Source of the DNA: Candidatus Poribacteria bacterium
Lineage (GTDB): Bacteria; Poribacteria; WGA-4E; UBA9662
Direction: 5' to 3'
DNA: 54,495 nucleotides
Assembly (NCBI GenBank): GCA_030748495.1
Contig: JASMLX010000035.1
Coordinates: 1 to 54,495, forward strand
Shown here: positions 8,944-18,926 of the stretch, in pieces
Layout of the letters: each line of letters starts with the position of its first letter
Numbering within the stretch: the first letter of the stretch is position 1
Made by a program: the position numbers and the translations under genes
Notes under the pieces: model-generated
Told to the model about the DNA's origin: nothing
Seen by the model: only the letters and a program-made list of their open reading frames with translations
Databases searched by the model: none

Positions 8944-11900
8944 ATGGACATAAATAGTAATTTCATCTCCATCTCTCATTTGATAATAACTTTGGCTTTT
9001 ACTCTCTTTTCATCCATAGTAACAGGGCAAGAGACCGATGTTTTCACAATTAAGGGAGTGGTCAAACACGAAGACGGAGTCATAGTTGGTGGTGGATATT
9101 CAGTGGTGACAGAGAATAAGAGAGTTACTTCTGGCTGGTTAACGGATCCTAAATCAGAAACCCGGTCAGACGGTAGCTTTACCACTAGCTTTTTCGACAT
9201 TTTTGGTTCCAATCGAACTAAGGTAGGAGATCAAATTATTATCACGGTGACAGAGGATGCAACCAACAAGATTAAAGGCCAAAAGACCTACACAGTAACT
9301 ACGGCTGATATAGAGGCACTCGAGGCTTCCATTGAAGTCGTATTATCGAAGAAAGATACTATTACGGTCACCGTTGATGACGGAACTGCGACTACTGACC
9401 AAACCAGTGTAACGCCACCAAAAACCCCGGTCAAGTTAAGCCCACAGCCAGAGAATACATCTGTGCTGGCTGATGAGCAGAGCCAGGCTAAGGTCGCTGT
9501 CTCTGAAAAACCTGAGGATGACACTGCCAACACCGATAAGGCTGTTTTTGGACCGATAGAGTCTGACCTATCTGTTATTCTATCCCCTTCAAAGGTTGCC
9601 TTTGGCCAGCTACTGGATCTGACGGGTGAACTGATCAATAACACGGTAGAGGCTAAGAAGCTACAAGGTTTACCGGTTGTCATCACTTTCACCAGCCCGG
9701 GGGGCCAACTGAAAAAGTTCGAGGTAAAAACAACGGCTGAAGGTCGATTCGGTTTGGTCATGCCTTACCAAATGAATGCAGTCGGCGTCTGGTCGATCGG
9801 TATAGAGGTGGCAGGCGATGACGAAATTGCGTCGGTTCAGCATGAAAAACAGGTGCTCGTCGGCAAAGGACAGGCCAAATTCCTTTGGCTGAGTCAAACT
9901 AGCACCGAATTGGGGAAAACTTATCCTATCCAGGGAAGATTGCTGACCAACCTCAACACAGTTAAAAAAATCGGTCTGAAGGTGGTAAAACCGGATGCTG
10001 AATGGATTGAACAGACGTTGCGGAGTAAAGAGAATGGAGAATACGAATACGATCTAATCGCTGACCAGGAGGGGCAGTGGGATGTGACCTTGACCTGGTT
10101 CGGTAATGCCAACTACCAGCGGTTGGAGGAGACCTTCACCTTCCAGGTAGTTAAACAGTTTGGCAAGGCTATTGTGGTGCTGGGTGGTGTGAACGCCGAG
10201 GAAGAGTGGGAATGGAAGAACTTCAACGGTTTAGCGGAGACCGTCTATCAGACGCTGGTTGGTCGTGGTTTTGACCCCGACCAGGACATCTACTTCTTGT
10301 CGCCGGAACCGACCTTGACCCCGGAGGCAGATGCTGAAACCACGATCAAGACGCTAGAATCGTCGATTGTGAAGTGGGCGGGTGAGTCGGTCAACCAGAA
10401 TGTTCCCCTCTACCTCTACCTGTTGTCGCATAATCTGGAAGATCAATTTTTGCTGGAGAGTCGAAGTGAGAACCGGGTCTACCTTAGTCCTCAGCAACTG
10501 GCGGGCTGGCTCGACCAACTGCCGGCAGAAACACCAACCACTATTGTGGTTGAGGCCTGCTATAGTGGCCGTTTCATTACCCCCGAATTGTCAAGACCAA
10601 ATCGGATCATCATTACCAGTACCAGGTCGGATAAGCAAGCTAGAATCCTGCGTTCGTCATCCTTCTCAGCTCTGTTCTTTCAGCAAATAGCCGTCAACCA
10701 GACCATCCGAGATGCTTTTGAACAGACAGCTGAAATGATGAACGAGGCCAACTCTCTCCATCTGGGTCAATTCCCACAGTTAGAGGCCAACGGGAATGCC
10801 AAAGCCAACGAATGGCTCGACTTCAGCGCAGTTGGCCAGTGCTGGATTCCGAGCGATATCACTACCTTGACCATACCACCTACCTTGAGTCAAGCACCAG
10901 AGCCGATCGAAGTTCGGCAGGCAACAGAAGGTATAACCCTGTCCATCGAGGCTACTGGTGCCGAGATAGAGCGTGTCTTTGCCGCTATTATCCCACCTGA
11001 TTACGATCCTTTGCAGAAAGTGGAAGATTGGCAAAGCCTCGACTCCTTAATCATCAGTCAAGATCTGGTTCCAAGCGAAACCGATCCATCGACCTATCAA
11101 TTGGCCTACGACGGCTTTAGCCAACCAGGTGCCTATACTGTTGTTTTTCATGCCCGTCGTGCAAACGGTAGCGCTCAACCCGTTAGCACGACGGTTACGG
11201 TTGTTGAGAAACCAACTGCACTGGAACTGACTGAATCGGTTGAGACCAAGGCCAGGATCGGTTTCGTCGTACCCCGGACACCGAACCTGGGTCAGGGGAT
11301 GTCAATCACGGTTCAAGTGCAAGAGGTGATCAACCTGGCCGGTTGGGCGTTTGATCTCTTTTATGACCCTAAACTGTTATCTCTGCAAACCGTTCAGGAA
11401 GGCGATTTCCTGAAACCGGATGGACAAGAGGCCTATTTTCAACCGGGAACAATTGATCCCGAAACGGGAAGCGTGACAGACCTGTTGTCCATTTTCTTGG
11501 GAGCGGGCGGTGCTAACGGCACCGGTCGATTGCTAACATTGATCTTCAAACCCATTGCGACTGGTCAGAGCCAACTGCAATTGAAAAACGTCGAGTTAGG
11601 CGACGCAACCGGTAAGATAATGCCTGTCAAGGTAGAAGATGCCACAGTTGAAGTCACCAGTGCCCTCCCTGGCGACGCCAATGTGGATGGCATCGTCAAC
11701 ATTTTAGATTTGGTTAAAGTGGCTAACAGTTTTGGTCAAAGCGGGATAGATTTGGAAGGTGATGTCAACGCTGATGGCAAGATCAATATTCTGGATTTGG
11801 TCAAGGTAGCCAAATATTTCGGTCAACAGCAGACGCTTAATGCTGCTCCAGCCATTGACATGGTGACACTCAGCGGCCCACAGAGACAGCAGATCAACAG

Positions 11901-12297
11901 ACTAATCGCTAAATTAGAAGGCCAGCCGGATCTGGATTCAGTCACGGTAGCCGTACTTAACTTACTGAAGACGCTGGTACCGGAAAACCAATCCAAGCAG
12001 ACACAACTACTACCCAACTACCCTAACCCCTTCAACCCCGAAACCTGGATCCCATTTGAACTGGCCGATACAGACCATGACAAACCAGTGGCCATTATCA
12101 TTTACGATGTCGTTGGAAATCTCATCCGAACCATTGAAATGGGGCGATTAAAGGCGGGTCGATATCTCTATCCCGGTCGATCTGCCCATTGGGACGGAAG
12201 CGCTGAGAGTGGAGAGCTGGTCTCCAGTGGTCTATACTTCTATTCCCTACAAGTCGGCGACTACTATCAAACACGCCAAATGGTGATCTTGAAATAG
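8944..12297 (+). CDS. Secreted multidomain protein: caspase/C13-like protease, cohesin, dockerin, FlgD-like sorting tail
   Basis: This is a 1117-residue exported protein. Residues 1-29 are a signal peptide ending near VTGQ. A CnaB/carboxypeptidase-regulatory-like domain (30-140), a Thr/Pro-rich linker and two Ig-like domains (about 205-405) follow. Residues 409-620 look like a caspase/legumain (clan CD) domain: the candidate dyad is His496 in LYLLSHN and Cys539 in VVEACYSGRF. Residues 770-906 form a cohesin-like beta-sandwich (VINLAGWAFDLFYDPKLLSL, then YFQPGTID), and 909-961 a two-repeat dockerin-like unit (GDANVDGIVNILDLVKVANS). The last 95 residues, from NYPNPFNPETWIP, are a FlgD-like sorting domain. 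A very similar module set follows 21 bp downstream. The protease substrate is unknown. Confidence 0.85.
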   Translation: MDINSNFISISHLIITLAFTLFSSIVTGQETDVFTIKGVVKHEDGVIVGGGYSVVTENKRVTSGWLTDPKSETRSDGSFTTSFFDIFGSNRTKVGDQIIITVTEDATNKIKGQKTYTVTTADIEALEASIEVVLSKKDTITVTVDDGTATTDQTSVTPPKTPVKLSPQPENTSVLADEQSQAKVAVSEKPEDDTANTDKAVFGPIESDLSVILSPSKVAFGQLLDLTGELINNTVEAKKLQGLPVVITFTSPGGQLKKFEVKTTAEGRFGLVMPYQMNAVGVWSIGIEVAGDDEIASVQHEKQVLVGKGQAKFLWLSQTSTELGKTYPIQGRLLTNLNTVKKIGLKVVKPDAEWIEQTLRSKENGEYEYDLIADQEGQWDVTLTWFGNANYQRLEETFTFQVVKQFGKAIVVLGGVNAEEEWEWKNFNGLAETVYQTLVGRGFDPDQDIYFLSPEPTLTPEADAETTIKTLESSIVKWAGESVNQNVPLYLYLLSHNLEDQFLLESRSENRVYLSPQQLAGWLDQLPAETPTTIVVEACYSGRFITPELSRPNRIIITSTRSDKQARILRSSSFSALFFQQIAVNQTIRDAFEQTAEMMNEANSLHLGQFPQLEANGNAKANEWLDFSAVGQCWIPSDITTLTIPPTLSQAPEPIEVRQATEGITLSIEATGAEIERVFAAIIPPDYDPLQKVEDWQSLDSLIISQDLVPSETDPSTYQLAYDGFSQPGAYTVVFHARRANGSAQPVSTTVTVVEKPTALELTESVETKARIGFVVPRTPNLGQGMSITVQVQEVINLAGWAFDLFYDPKLLSLQTVQEGDFLKPDGQEAYFQPGTIDPETGSVTDLLSIFLGAGGANGTGRLLTLIFKPIATGQSQLQLKNVELGDATGKIMPVKVEDATVEVTSALPGDANVDGIVNILDLVKVANSFGQSGIDLEGDVNADGKINILDLVKVAKYFGQQQTLNAAPAIDMVTLSGPQRQQINRLIAKLEGQPDLDSVTVAVLNLLKTLVPENQSKQTQLLPNYPNPFNPETWIPFELADTDHDKPVAIIIYDVVGNLIRTIEMGRLKAGRYLYPGRSAHWDGSAESGELVSSGLYFYSLQVGDYYQTRQMVILK

Positions 12298-12318
12298 CGC
12301 CTGTTAACCTCTCTCGAT

Positions 12319-15300
12319 ATGAGACCGACATTTGTGGTTTTTAAATCATTTCCTTCTTTTCCCCTTTGGCTTCCGCTAATTTGCCTGCTAGGTTGTCTGA
12401 TCAGCTTAGGAACAGGGTCATTAGAAGCCCAAGATGACGTCCAAGATAATGTGGAAACAACTCTGATATTTTCTGACGTTGGTACTATTACTCCGGGGCA
12501 AACCTTTAACTTAGACTTAACGATTGAAGGTAAATTTAATCTGGCTGGTTGGGAGACTGGTATTCTTTTTAACCCCGATATCTTGGAACTCGTATCGGTG
12601 GAAGAGGGGGATTTGCTGAAGAACGCCCTTTTTCAGCCGGGTGCGATTGACAATGGGGCTGGCAGTATCACTGGTCTAAGCTCAACTTTGCTCGGCAAAG
12701 GTGAGGCTAGTACGCCCGGGAAACTGGTCACTCTTAACTTCAAAGCCCGCCAGGAAGGCAAAAGTTTCGTTCGCTTGGATAGTACCAATCTGGGAGATAC
12801 AGAGGCTAAACCGATACCGGTATCAATCATCGATACAGAAATTACAGTGGAAGAGGTTACTGTTCCCGGCCCACCAGAAGAGGCAGGCGAAGTTGAACCT
12901 GAGGTGCCTCCAGCCGGAGATGCAGATGTCGTTGGCGATCCAGCCGAAACATCAAACGACAACACCACGGTTGAGGAATCTGGACCATTGGCAGAGGAAT
13001 CGGATATTGAAAGTGAGACGGTGGTGGAATCACCCGAAATGCCACCTGTCTCTGCTGAACCCCAAGCACCAGCAGAGGCAGGCGAAGCTGAACCTAAGAT
13101 GCCTCCGGTCGGAGAGACAGATGTCGTTGCCGATCCAGCCGAAACCTCAGAAGACAACACCACGGCTAAGGAATCTGAACCATCGGCAGAGGTCGATTTT
13201 GCCGAGACACCTCCAGTAGATACTCCTACTATTACTCTAACAACATCTGTGTTGGTTATCGAAGGAAAGGTCTATTTAGAAAAAGGGGGTATGGAAGCCT
13301 CTCCAGGTCAGATAGTTAAGGTGGCCAACATCAGTTCCAATATCAGTCAAGAAGGGAAGGTGGATACTAAGAGCCGGTACAACGTGATGCTCTCTGATTC
13401 GCTTCAACCTGTAGCGCAATCGGGAGATCAGCTAGAGATTACGGTCACTGATTCTGCAGGTGAGACTTATCAAAAGACGCACGACTTGACCAACTCGGAA
13501 ATTGAGTTGGGCAAGGTCTCACTGGACTTAGAAACAGATCTACCGGTTAAAACAGGAGTGTTAAAGGTAAGCGGTCAGGTCTACTTACAGGATGGCACCT
13601 CTAGTGTAGGAGAGGGCGTAACAGTTTCCGTAGCAATTAACAGTCTGGTCGAACATACACCAACCACCAGCGATGGTCACTATACCGTTGAGTTAGGCAA
13701 CGGGACAGTTGCTGTTGCGGCCACAAATGATACTGTTATGGTAACGACCAGCTTAAACGACCAAACATACGGATCAGTAAAACAGGTGTTATTGATGGAA
13801 GAGGTACTCGCGGGTAAGTTGGCAGATCTAAACTTAATCTCTGAACTACAACAGCCAGTCGAAATGGTCAATACAGGCGAACCTGACGCGCCACCGATTT
13901 TCTCTGAAATGGTTCAGTTTAAAGATCCAAATCTGGAACAGGCGTTAAGGGATCAGATAACAGGCAATGCTCTAACCCTGGGCACCCCCATTCCCGGAGC
14001 GAAACTAGCCAGGTATCATCTGTCACAATTGACCAGGCTGAATGCTGTCGATCTAGGCATTGTCGATCTCTCTGGTTTGGAGTACTGTACCGGCTTGTAC
14101 GAATTGAATTTATCCCTCAATCAAATCACCGATATTTCAACCATAAGTCAAATGGCGACACTGACGCATCTGTCAATCGCAGGGAATCTGGTCTCAGATA
14201 TTTCCCCGTTAGCAGATTTAGAGAGCCTAACCTTCTTATCAATCAACGGGAATCGAATTGAAGACTTATCGCCACTATCTAAATTAACTCGGTTGACAAA
14301 CCTCTATTGTAGTAACAATCAGGTGATTGATATCTCAGCTTTAGCGAATCTCACTCAATTACAGACGCTGGCACTGACGGCGAATCGTAATCCGCAAACC
14401 GGGCGAAGCCTATCTGATATTCGTCCAATGACCAAACTGAAGCAAATGAGGACGCTAAAGCTAGGCAACAACCAAATTTCAGATATCTCAGCTCTAAATA
14501 GAATGGCCAATTTGACCAGTTTGCGTTTACCTTACAACCAGATAACAGATATTACGGCTTTATCGACATTGAATCAACTCCGTCGATTAGACCTATCACA
14601 TAATCGCGTGTCGGAGATCACCGTTTTGGCCAATATCCCCGGCGTAACGGAGTGGTTAGACTTAACAGGTAACCAGATCCGGAGCATTAAACCGCTGCTG
14701 GACAGCCTGGAGCGCGCTAGAGGCCAACCCATTCCGGCCGACGGAGTTCACGTTTTAGGAAAAGTCTGGTTGCACCAAAATCCACTCGATAATGTCTCAG
14801 CCACTTACCTGCTAAGTCAACTGAAGACCTCTAGAGTTGAGGTTTTCTACGACGCCTTAGTTCCATTCGATATTATCCCAATTTTGAATCCCATGATCGA
14901 AACTCGCCTGCGGGCAGCGTTGGAACTTTCCCTCGGCTCCGGTCAGGGAAGGGCTGTACCTTTCCAACCCGACCCTTTAACCCGATCCAATACTATTTCC
15001 TTAACAACCCTGGATTTATCCAACGCGGGGCTGGTCGAGATAGACTTAGACTTTTTTAAGGGATTCCCCAACCTCAAACACCTGCTTCTGGCCGATAATC
15101 CGCTTAGCGCAAATACGATTCTGGTTCAAATACCTGAATTGGAGGAGGCTGGCATCGAAGTTGATCTCGGAACTGTTCAGATCGGTCAGGTATCGATTCA
15201 GGCCAGTGAAACCGAAATTTTAGCTAGCCCAAAAGCCAAAACCCTTTTAACCATTACTGTAACCGATATAGATGGAGCACCAGTTGAATCCGCCTTAGTT

Positions 15301-17364
15301 AGACTAAAAGCAGATCGAGGAGATGTCGATCCACACGCAACGAACAATAGCAAGGGAATCTATACAGCTACCTACAAAAGCGTTAATTCACCTGGCGAAG
15401 CGATAGTAACAGCACAGGTCTCTGGTTATCCGTTAGTAGATGCTAACCGTCCGGTAGACGGAGTAATCAAACTTCTTTTAACCGAGATGTCTGTTTCAGC
15501 CGAAAAATCGATTCTGGCTGCCAGTGGACCTAAACAAGTCCAAACGGGAGAGCCAGTTCACCTCTTTATCAAATTGTTGAGCAATGATGGGTTTGTCCTA
15601 CAAGACCGTCCGGTGCGCATCGGTGTCACACCAGCAAAAGGGGTATCGATTGACTCATATCGCCAAACGAATCAGTATGGTCGAACAACGGTTTCTGTAA
15701 CTTCAGCAATTCCCGGTACCAAAGTGGTCAACGCCTTCAGCAACGACCTCCAACTACAGTCTGAAATCAGCATAGAGTTCACGGGTGAAGCGATAGAACT
15801 GCCCAAAGAAGAAGCGGAAACTGTCGAAGTGAGCCTCACCAAGTCGGAATTATTGGCCGATGGCATCTCAACTTTGGGCATGACGATTACGGTCTTGGAT
15901 GCAGACGGCGAAGGCTTACCGGATCGAGAACTTCAACTTACCTTAGAAAGTTGTCGTAGCGAACAACTTACATCATCACCTGCCTTTACATCATTGACCG
16001 CACTTGCATGCACAGGCGTCCCGGGTAAAGTTGGGGAACAGACCCAAGACGGAATGTTAAGTCAGGTAAGAAATAATTTTGATGGTTCTTACCATGTTAC
16101 CTATACGGCGGGGACTCAGCCCACAACCATTCGCATCTCTGCGATGACCAGTAACCAAAAATTAGCTACCGCTGTTGTAAAGTTGAATCCGTTATCCGAT
16201 AACCAGGTTCGGGTAACTGAAGATATTAACGACCTCTCTTCGAACCCGTCTATTACCAATAAGACCAACCAATTGTCGCTAAACAGTGTTAGCGAAATCT
16301 ACGAGACACAAATATTTCAACAACAGATCTATATTACCAACGGCTCAAATATCGTCGGTTGGTCTCTGGATATCGATTATGATGCAACGATGCTAGAGGT
16401 CGTCTCAGTGGAGGAGGGGGACTTTTTAAGACAGAGTAGCGCGAATACGCTATTTCAACCGGGGCTAATTGACTCGATCGAAGGGCAAGTTACCGACATA
16501 GGCACAACTGCTTTAACCACAGAAGTCGCGAGCGGTAATGGTGTTGTTGCCGTCGTTACATTCAAGGCCACATCCACTGGATCTAGCCGGTTGTCAGGAA
16601 TAACGACAACTCGTCTTAGCAGGGTAAAACTGATGGATATCACCGGAGCCGAAATTGAAGTCGCTGTTGAGGCTTTGGCCAATCAAACGGTTCAGGTTTT
16701 GGCGGCTGACCCTTGTGACGTGAATCTGGACGGAACGGTCGATATCTTTGATCTGGTTCTTGTCGTGCAACAACTGAAACAAACCGAATTTGAAAATCCT
16801 CGGCTGGATGTCAATTTTGACGACATAATCGATCTGTTAGACCTAATTTTGGTGGGGCAATGCTTCGATCAACCGAAAGGCGCACCAGCAATCTTGGCAA
16901 TAAACGAGCCGGTGATTCTTTCAAAACCGGAACTCGCTTTTCAACTCATTGGTATGATTGACGGCTGGATTCATGAAGCACAGCAGATGGCAGTGAACCC
17001 TATCGTGAAAGCCGTTGGCTTTGAGGGAGGAATCCTGATTTTGCAGCGGATTAAAGAGCAATTGCGCCCCTCCGAAACGGTGTTGTTAGCTAATTATCCG
17101 AATCCGTTCAATCCGGAAACCTGGATCCCTTATCGTCTTAGCCAGCCTGGTGATGTCACAATCATGATCTATAACGCGGGTGGGCGACTGATCCGGCGTT
17201 TGGGTCTCGGTCCTCAACCGGCCGGGTACTACGAACATAAAGGCCAGGCCGCCTACTGGAACGGTAAAACAGAGGCCGGTGAAATCGCAGCCAGCGGCAC
17301 CTACTTCTACACCATAAAAACGGATCATTATCATCAAACGCGGAAAATGTTGGTGTTGAAATGA
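12319..17364 (+). CDS. Giant secreted LRR/Ig protein with two cohesins, dockerin and FlgD-like sorting tail
   Basis: This 1681-residue exported protein lies 21 bp after the caspase-like gene and is probably co-transcribed. Its signal peptide ends around residue 38 (SLEAQ). Cohesin-like domain 1 spans 45-175 (NLAGWETGILFNPDILELVS), then an acidic Pro-rich linker holds two copies of a 65-residue repeat (starting near 12880 and 13075). Two CnaB-like domains (about 310-515), internalin-type leucine-rich repeats of about 22 residues (about 530-800, units like LGNNQISDISAL), and three invasin/Big-1-like domains (about 955-1290) follow. Cohesin-like domain 2 covers 1325-1460 and a dockerin-like pair 1464-1518 (CDVNLDGTVDIFDLVLVV). 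The tail from NYPNPFNPETWIPY (1591 on) is the same sorting domain as upstream. A surface adhesion or scaffold role is inferred. Confidence 0.85.
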   Translation: MRPTFVVFKSFPSFPLWLPLICLLGCLISLGTGSLEAQDDVQDNVETTLIFSDVGTITPGQTFNLDLTIEGKFNLAGWETGILFNPDILELVSVEEGDLLKNALFQPGAIDNGAGSITGLSSTLLGKGEASTPGKLVTLNFKARQEGKSFVRLDSTNLGDTEAKPIPVSIIDTEITVEEVTVPGPPEEAGEVEPEVPPAGDADVVGDPAETSNDNTTVEESGPLAEESDIESETVVESPEMPPVSAEPQAPAEAGEAEPKMPPVGETDVVADPAETSEDNTTAKESEPSAEVDFAETPPVDTPTITLTTSVLVIEGKVYLEKGGMEASPGQIVKVANISSNISQEGKVDTKSRYNVMLSDSLQPVAQSGDQLEITVTDSAGETYQKTHDLTNSEIELGKVSLDLETDLPVKTGVLKVSGQVYLQDGTSSVGEGVTVSVAINSLVEHTPTTSDGHYTVELGNGTVAVAATNDTVMVTTSLNDQTYGSVKQVLLMEEVLAGKLADLNLISELQQPVEMVNTGEPDAPPIFSEMVQFKDPNLEQALRDQITGNALTLGTPIPGAKLARYHLSQLTRLNAVDLGIVDLSGLEYCTGLYELNLSLNQITDISTISQMATLTHLSIAGNLVSDISPLADLESLTFLSINGNRIEDLSPLSKLTRLTNLYCSNNQVIDISALANLTQLQTLALTANRNPQTGRSLSDIRPMTKLKQMRTLKLGNNQISDISALNRMANLTSLRLPYNQITDITALSTLNQLRRLDLSHNRVSEITVLANIPGVTEWLDLTGNQIRSIKPLLDSLERARGQPIPADGVHVLGKVWLHQNPLDNVSATYLLSQLKTSRVEVFYDALVPFDIIPILNPMIETRLRAALELSLGSGQGRAVPFQPDPLTRSNTISLTTLDLSNAGLVEIDLDFFKGFPNLKHLLLADNPLSANTILVQIPELEEAGIEVDLGTVQIGQVSIQASETEILASPKAKTLLTITVTDIDGAPVESALVRLKADRGDVDPHATNNSKGIYTATYKSVNSPGEAIVTAQVSGYPLVDANRPVDGVIKLLLTEMSVSAEKSILAASGPKQVQTGEPVHLFIKLLSNDGFVLQDRPVRIGVTPAKGVSIDSYRQTNQYGRTTVSVTSAIPGTKVVNAFSNDLQLQSEISIEFTGEAIELPKEEAETVEVSLTKSELLADGISTLGMTITVLDADGEGLPDRELQLTLESCRSEQLTSSPAFTSLTALACTGVPGKVGEQTQDGMLSQVRNNFDGSYHVTYTAGTQPTTIRISAMTSNQKLATAVVKLNPLSDNQVRVTEDINDLSSNPSITNKTNQLSLNSVSEIYETQIFQQQIYITNGSNIVGWSLDIDYDATMLEVVSVEEGDFLRQSSANTLFQPGLIDSIEGQVTDIGTTALTTEVASGNGVVAVVTFKATSTGSSRLSGITTTRLSRVKLMDITGAEIEVAVEALANQTVQVLAADPCDVNLDGTVDIFDLVLVVQQLKQTEFENPRLDVNFDDIIDLLDLILVGQCFDQPKGAPAILAINEPVILSKPELAFQLIGMIDGWIHEAQQMAVNPIVKAVGFEGGILILQRIKEQLRPSETVLLANYPNPFNPETWIPYRLSQPGDVTIMIYNAGGRLIRRLGLGPQPAGYYEHKGQAAYWNGKTEAGEIAASGTYFYTIKTDHYHQTRKMLVLK
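12880..13200 (+). repeat. Coding tandem repeat, 65-codon unit in the acidic linker
   Basis: Two copies of an acidic/Pro-rich segment, roughly EAGEVEPEVPPAGDADVV followed by DPAETS, start near 12880 and 13075, 195 bp apart. They sit between cohesin 1 and the first CnaB-like domain. The near-identical DNA makes the linker length prone to recombinational change. Confidence 0.7.
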
Positions 17365-17680
17365 TTAGTCTTAGGCAGACGATTGCCACCCGGTAGAGAA
17401 AACTACCAAAGCGAAGTGTGAACTTGCTCGGTATTCTGTGTGAGGTTAGTAATACGGCTCTGCACCCTCCTATATCCTGATCAGAGTAAATGTCCGACAC
17501 CTGTCGGTGCCCTCGGCCCAATTTTCCGTTGACAGGATTGAGGAAATCCCCAACAAATGAAGGCAATTTTAGTTGATTCGTTAAAAAATGTTAAAAGTAG
17601 TGTGATCAAATACTTTACCCACTCGCTTTCAAGCAACTATCCGAATAAATTTCTTTATGTTAAAATGGAATGCTCAATGA
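17365..17680. other. Convergent intergenic region, no gene
   Basis: This 316-bp stretch lies between the convergent LRR-protein and GH16 genes. I see only a weak 5-bp hairpin (GGTAG/CTACC near 17392-17407) and a short palindrome CCGACACCTGTCGG near 17495-17508. Neither is convincing as a terminator. Confidence 0.4.
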
Positions 17681-18553
17681 CTACTGATTTTGATTCAGGG
17701 TGGAAGTTCTTTGGAAGACCTTAACGTATTCGACTTCCATTTGAACCGGAAACTGTGTTGTCTCGTCTGGAACTTTAGGCCAATTTCCACCAACGGCAAC
17801 GTTTAGTAGTAAGTAGAACTTCTGATCGAATGGGGCTGGATAATCGGCATTCTCGCAAGACCATTCACTTTGACAGGCATACAGAACGTCATCCACATAC
17901 CAGCTAATCTGTTGTGGTTCCCAGATCAGAGTGAATCGATAAAATTTCCGGCTAAAATCGCCTGGGTTCAGTGAATAGGAAACTGTTTTAGATTTGTTTC
18001 TCGGCCATGGGCCTCCGTGACAGATAGATCCGTGGATGGTAGCCGGTGATTGGCCAATCAACTCAACAATGTCAATTTCACCGCTAGCAGCCCAACCACC
18101 GTAAGTATCCTCGGTAGGTAGCATCCAAATAGCAGGCCAAATCCCCTGACCTTTCGGCAGTTTAGCTGAGATTTCAAATTTGCCATATAACCAATCTCCC
18201 TTGAGAGCAGTTCTTATTCGAGCAGACGTATATGTATGCTCCTTGAACTCCTCCCTGTTGGCCCGGATATACAATCTACCATCTTTGATAAAAACATTGT
18301 CCCGGCGCTGGGTATAAAATTGAAGTTCGTTATTCCCCCAACCAGCGGGTAGGCCATAGGCTGAACCAGTGCCCGTTTGGTAACTCCACTTGGTCATGTC
18401 CAGGTTTTCTCCATTGAACTCGTCACTCCAGACCAGAGTCCAATCTTTATCAGAAATGATTTCACTTTGCAAAGCAGAGCCACACATCATTAGAATTAGA
18501 GACATCGGCATTAACATTACGGTGGGAACACTTCGTAGAGAATTTATATCCAT
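17681..18553 (-). CDS. Glycoside hydrolase family 16, laminarinase-like (endo-beta-1,3-glucanase)
   Basis: This is a 290-residue single-domain GH16 enzyme with a hydrophobic N-terminal export signal (residues 1-30). The catalytic signature ExDxxE is visible as GEIDIVELIG, with Glu159 (nucleophile), Asp161 and Glu164 (acid/base). WTLVWSDEFNG near the start, GIWPAIWMLP before the active site and FYRFTLIWEPQQISWYVDD after it are typical of the laminarinase subgroup. It likely cleaves beta-1,3- or mixed-linkage glucans (algal laminarin, chrysolaminarin) outside the cytoplasm. It stands alone, convergent with the LRR-protein gene. Substrate choice within GH16 is inferred. Confidence 0.92.
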   Translation of the reverse strand: MDINSLRSVPTVMLMPMSLILMMCGSALQSEIISDKDWTLVWSDEFNGENLDMTKWSYQTGTGSAYGLPAGWGNNELQFYTQRRDNVFIKDGRLYIRANREEFKEHTYTSARIRTALKGDWLYGKFEISAKLPKGQGIWPAIWMLPTEDTYGGWAASGEIDIVELIGQSPATIHGSICHGGPWPRNKSKTVSYSLNPGDFSRKFYRFTLIWEPQQISWYVDDVLYACQSEWSCENADYPAPFDQKFYLLLNVAVGGNWPKVPDETTQFPVQMEVEYVKVFQRTSTLNQNQ

Positions 18554-18926
18554 CTACACACTTTTACGTTTTATCACTATTGATGTGCCTAAAATAGCAG
18601 ATCTACGAAAAGGTACCTCCGTCGGAAAATACCAAAAAAACAACGAAGGTACAGTAAAAGATGTAAACGGGTATGTGAAAAAGCTCGTCTATCTATCTTG
18701 TTGGACGCAGTATTAGTATTTTGGTTAGCTATAAATTATATTTATTGGCCTGGCCTCTGTCTTAAAAGTATGATTAAGAGTGAAACGGTTCTTAATAAAA
18801 TGGCGATAGTCAAGATAGTAAGTGTCGGTAATATTCGTTTGGTTAGAGTAGATGAACCTATCCGTAGATGATAAGGGCATCAAAGTTGAGAAAGAATAAA
18901 AACTATCTCGTAAGGAGTTTAAAATT
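18554..18926. other. Intergenic region between divergent genes
   Basis: No supported gene is present. The sequence is AT-rich around 18715-18750 and could hold promoters for the divergent GH16 gene and the 18927 gene. A 23-codon plus-strand reading from ATG 18800 (MAIVKIVSVGNIRLVRVDEP) ends in TGA; it may be a relic of an enzyme start, but this is not established. Confidence 0.35.

Noticed and set aside
9288..9761. 157-codon minus-strand frame
   Set aside because: Antisense to the Thr/Pro-rich linker of the caspase/cohesin protein; no family resemblance.
12319..12400. Lipobox LLGC in the LRR protein signal
   Set aside because: The hydrophobic core continues past the Cys to SLEAQ, so ordinary signal peptidase cleavage is likelier.
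12633..13163. 176-codon minus-strand frame, Ser/Pro-rich
   Set aside because: It is antisense to the repeated acidic linker of the LRR protein; low-complexity composition explains the open frame.
18390..18716. 108-codon plus-strand frame
   Set aside because: Mostly antisense to the GH16 gene, no motif and no good ribosome site.
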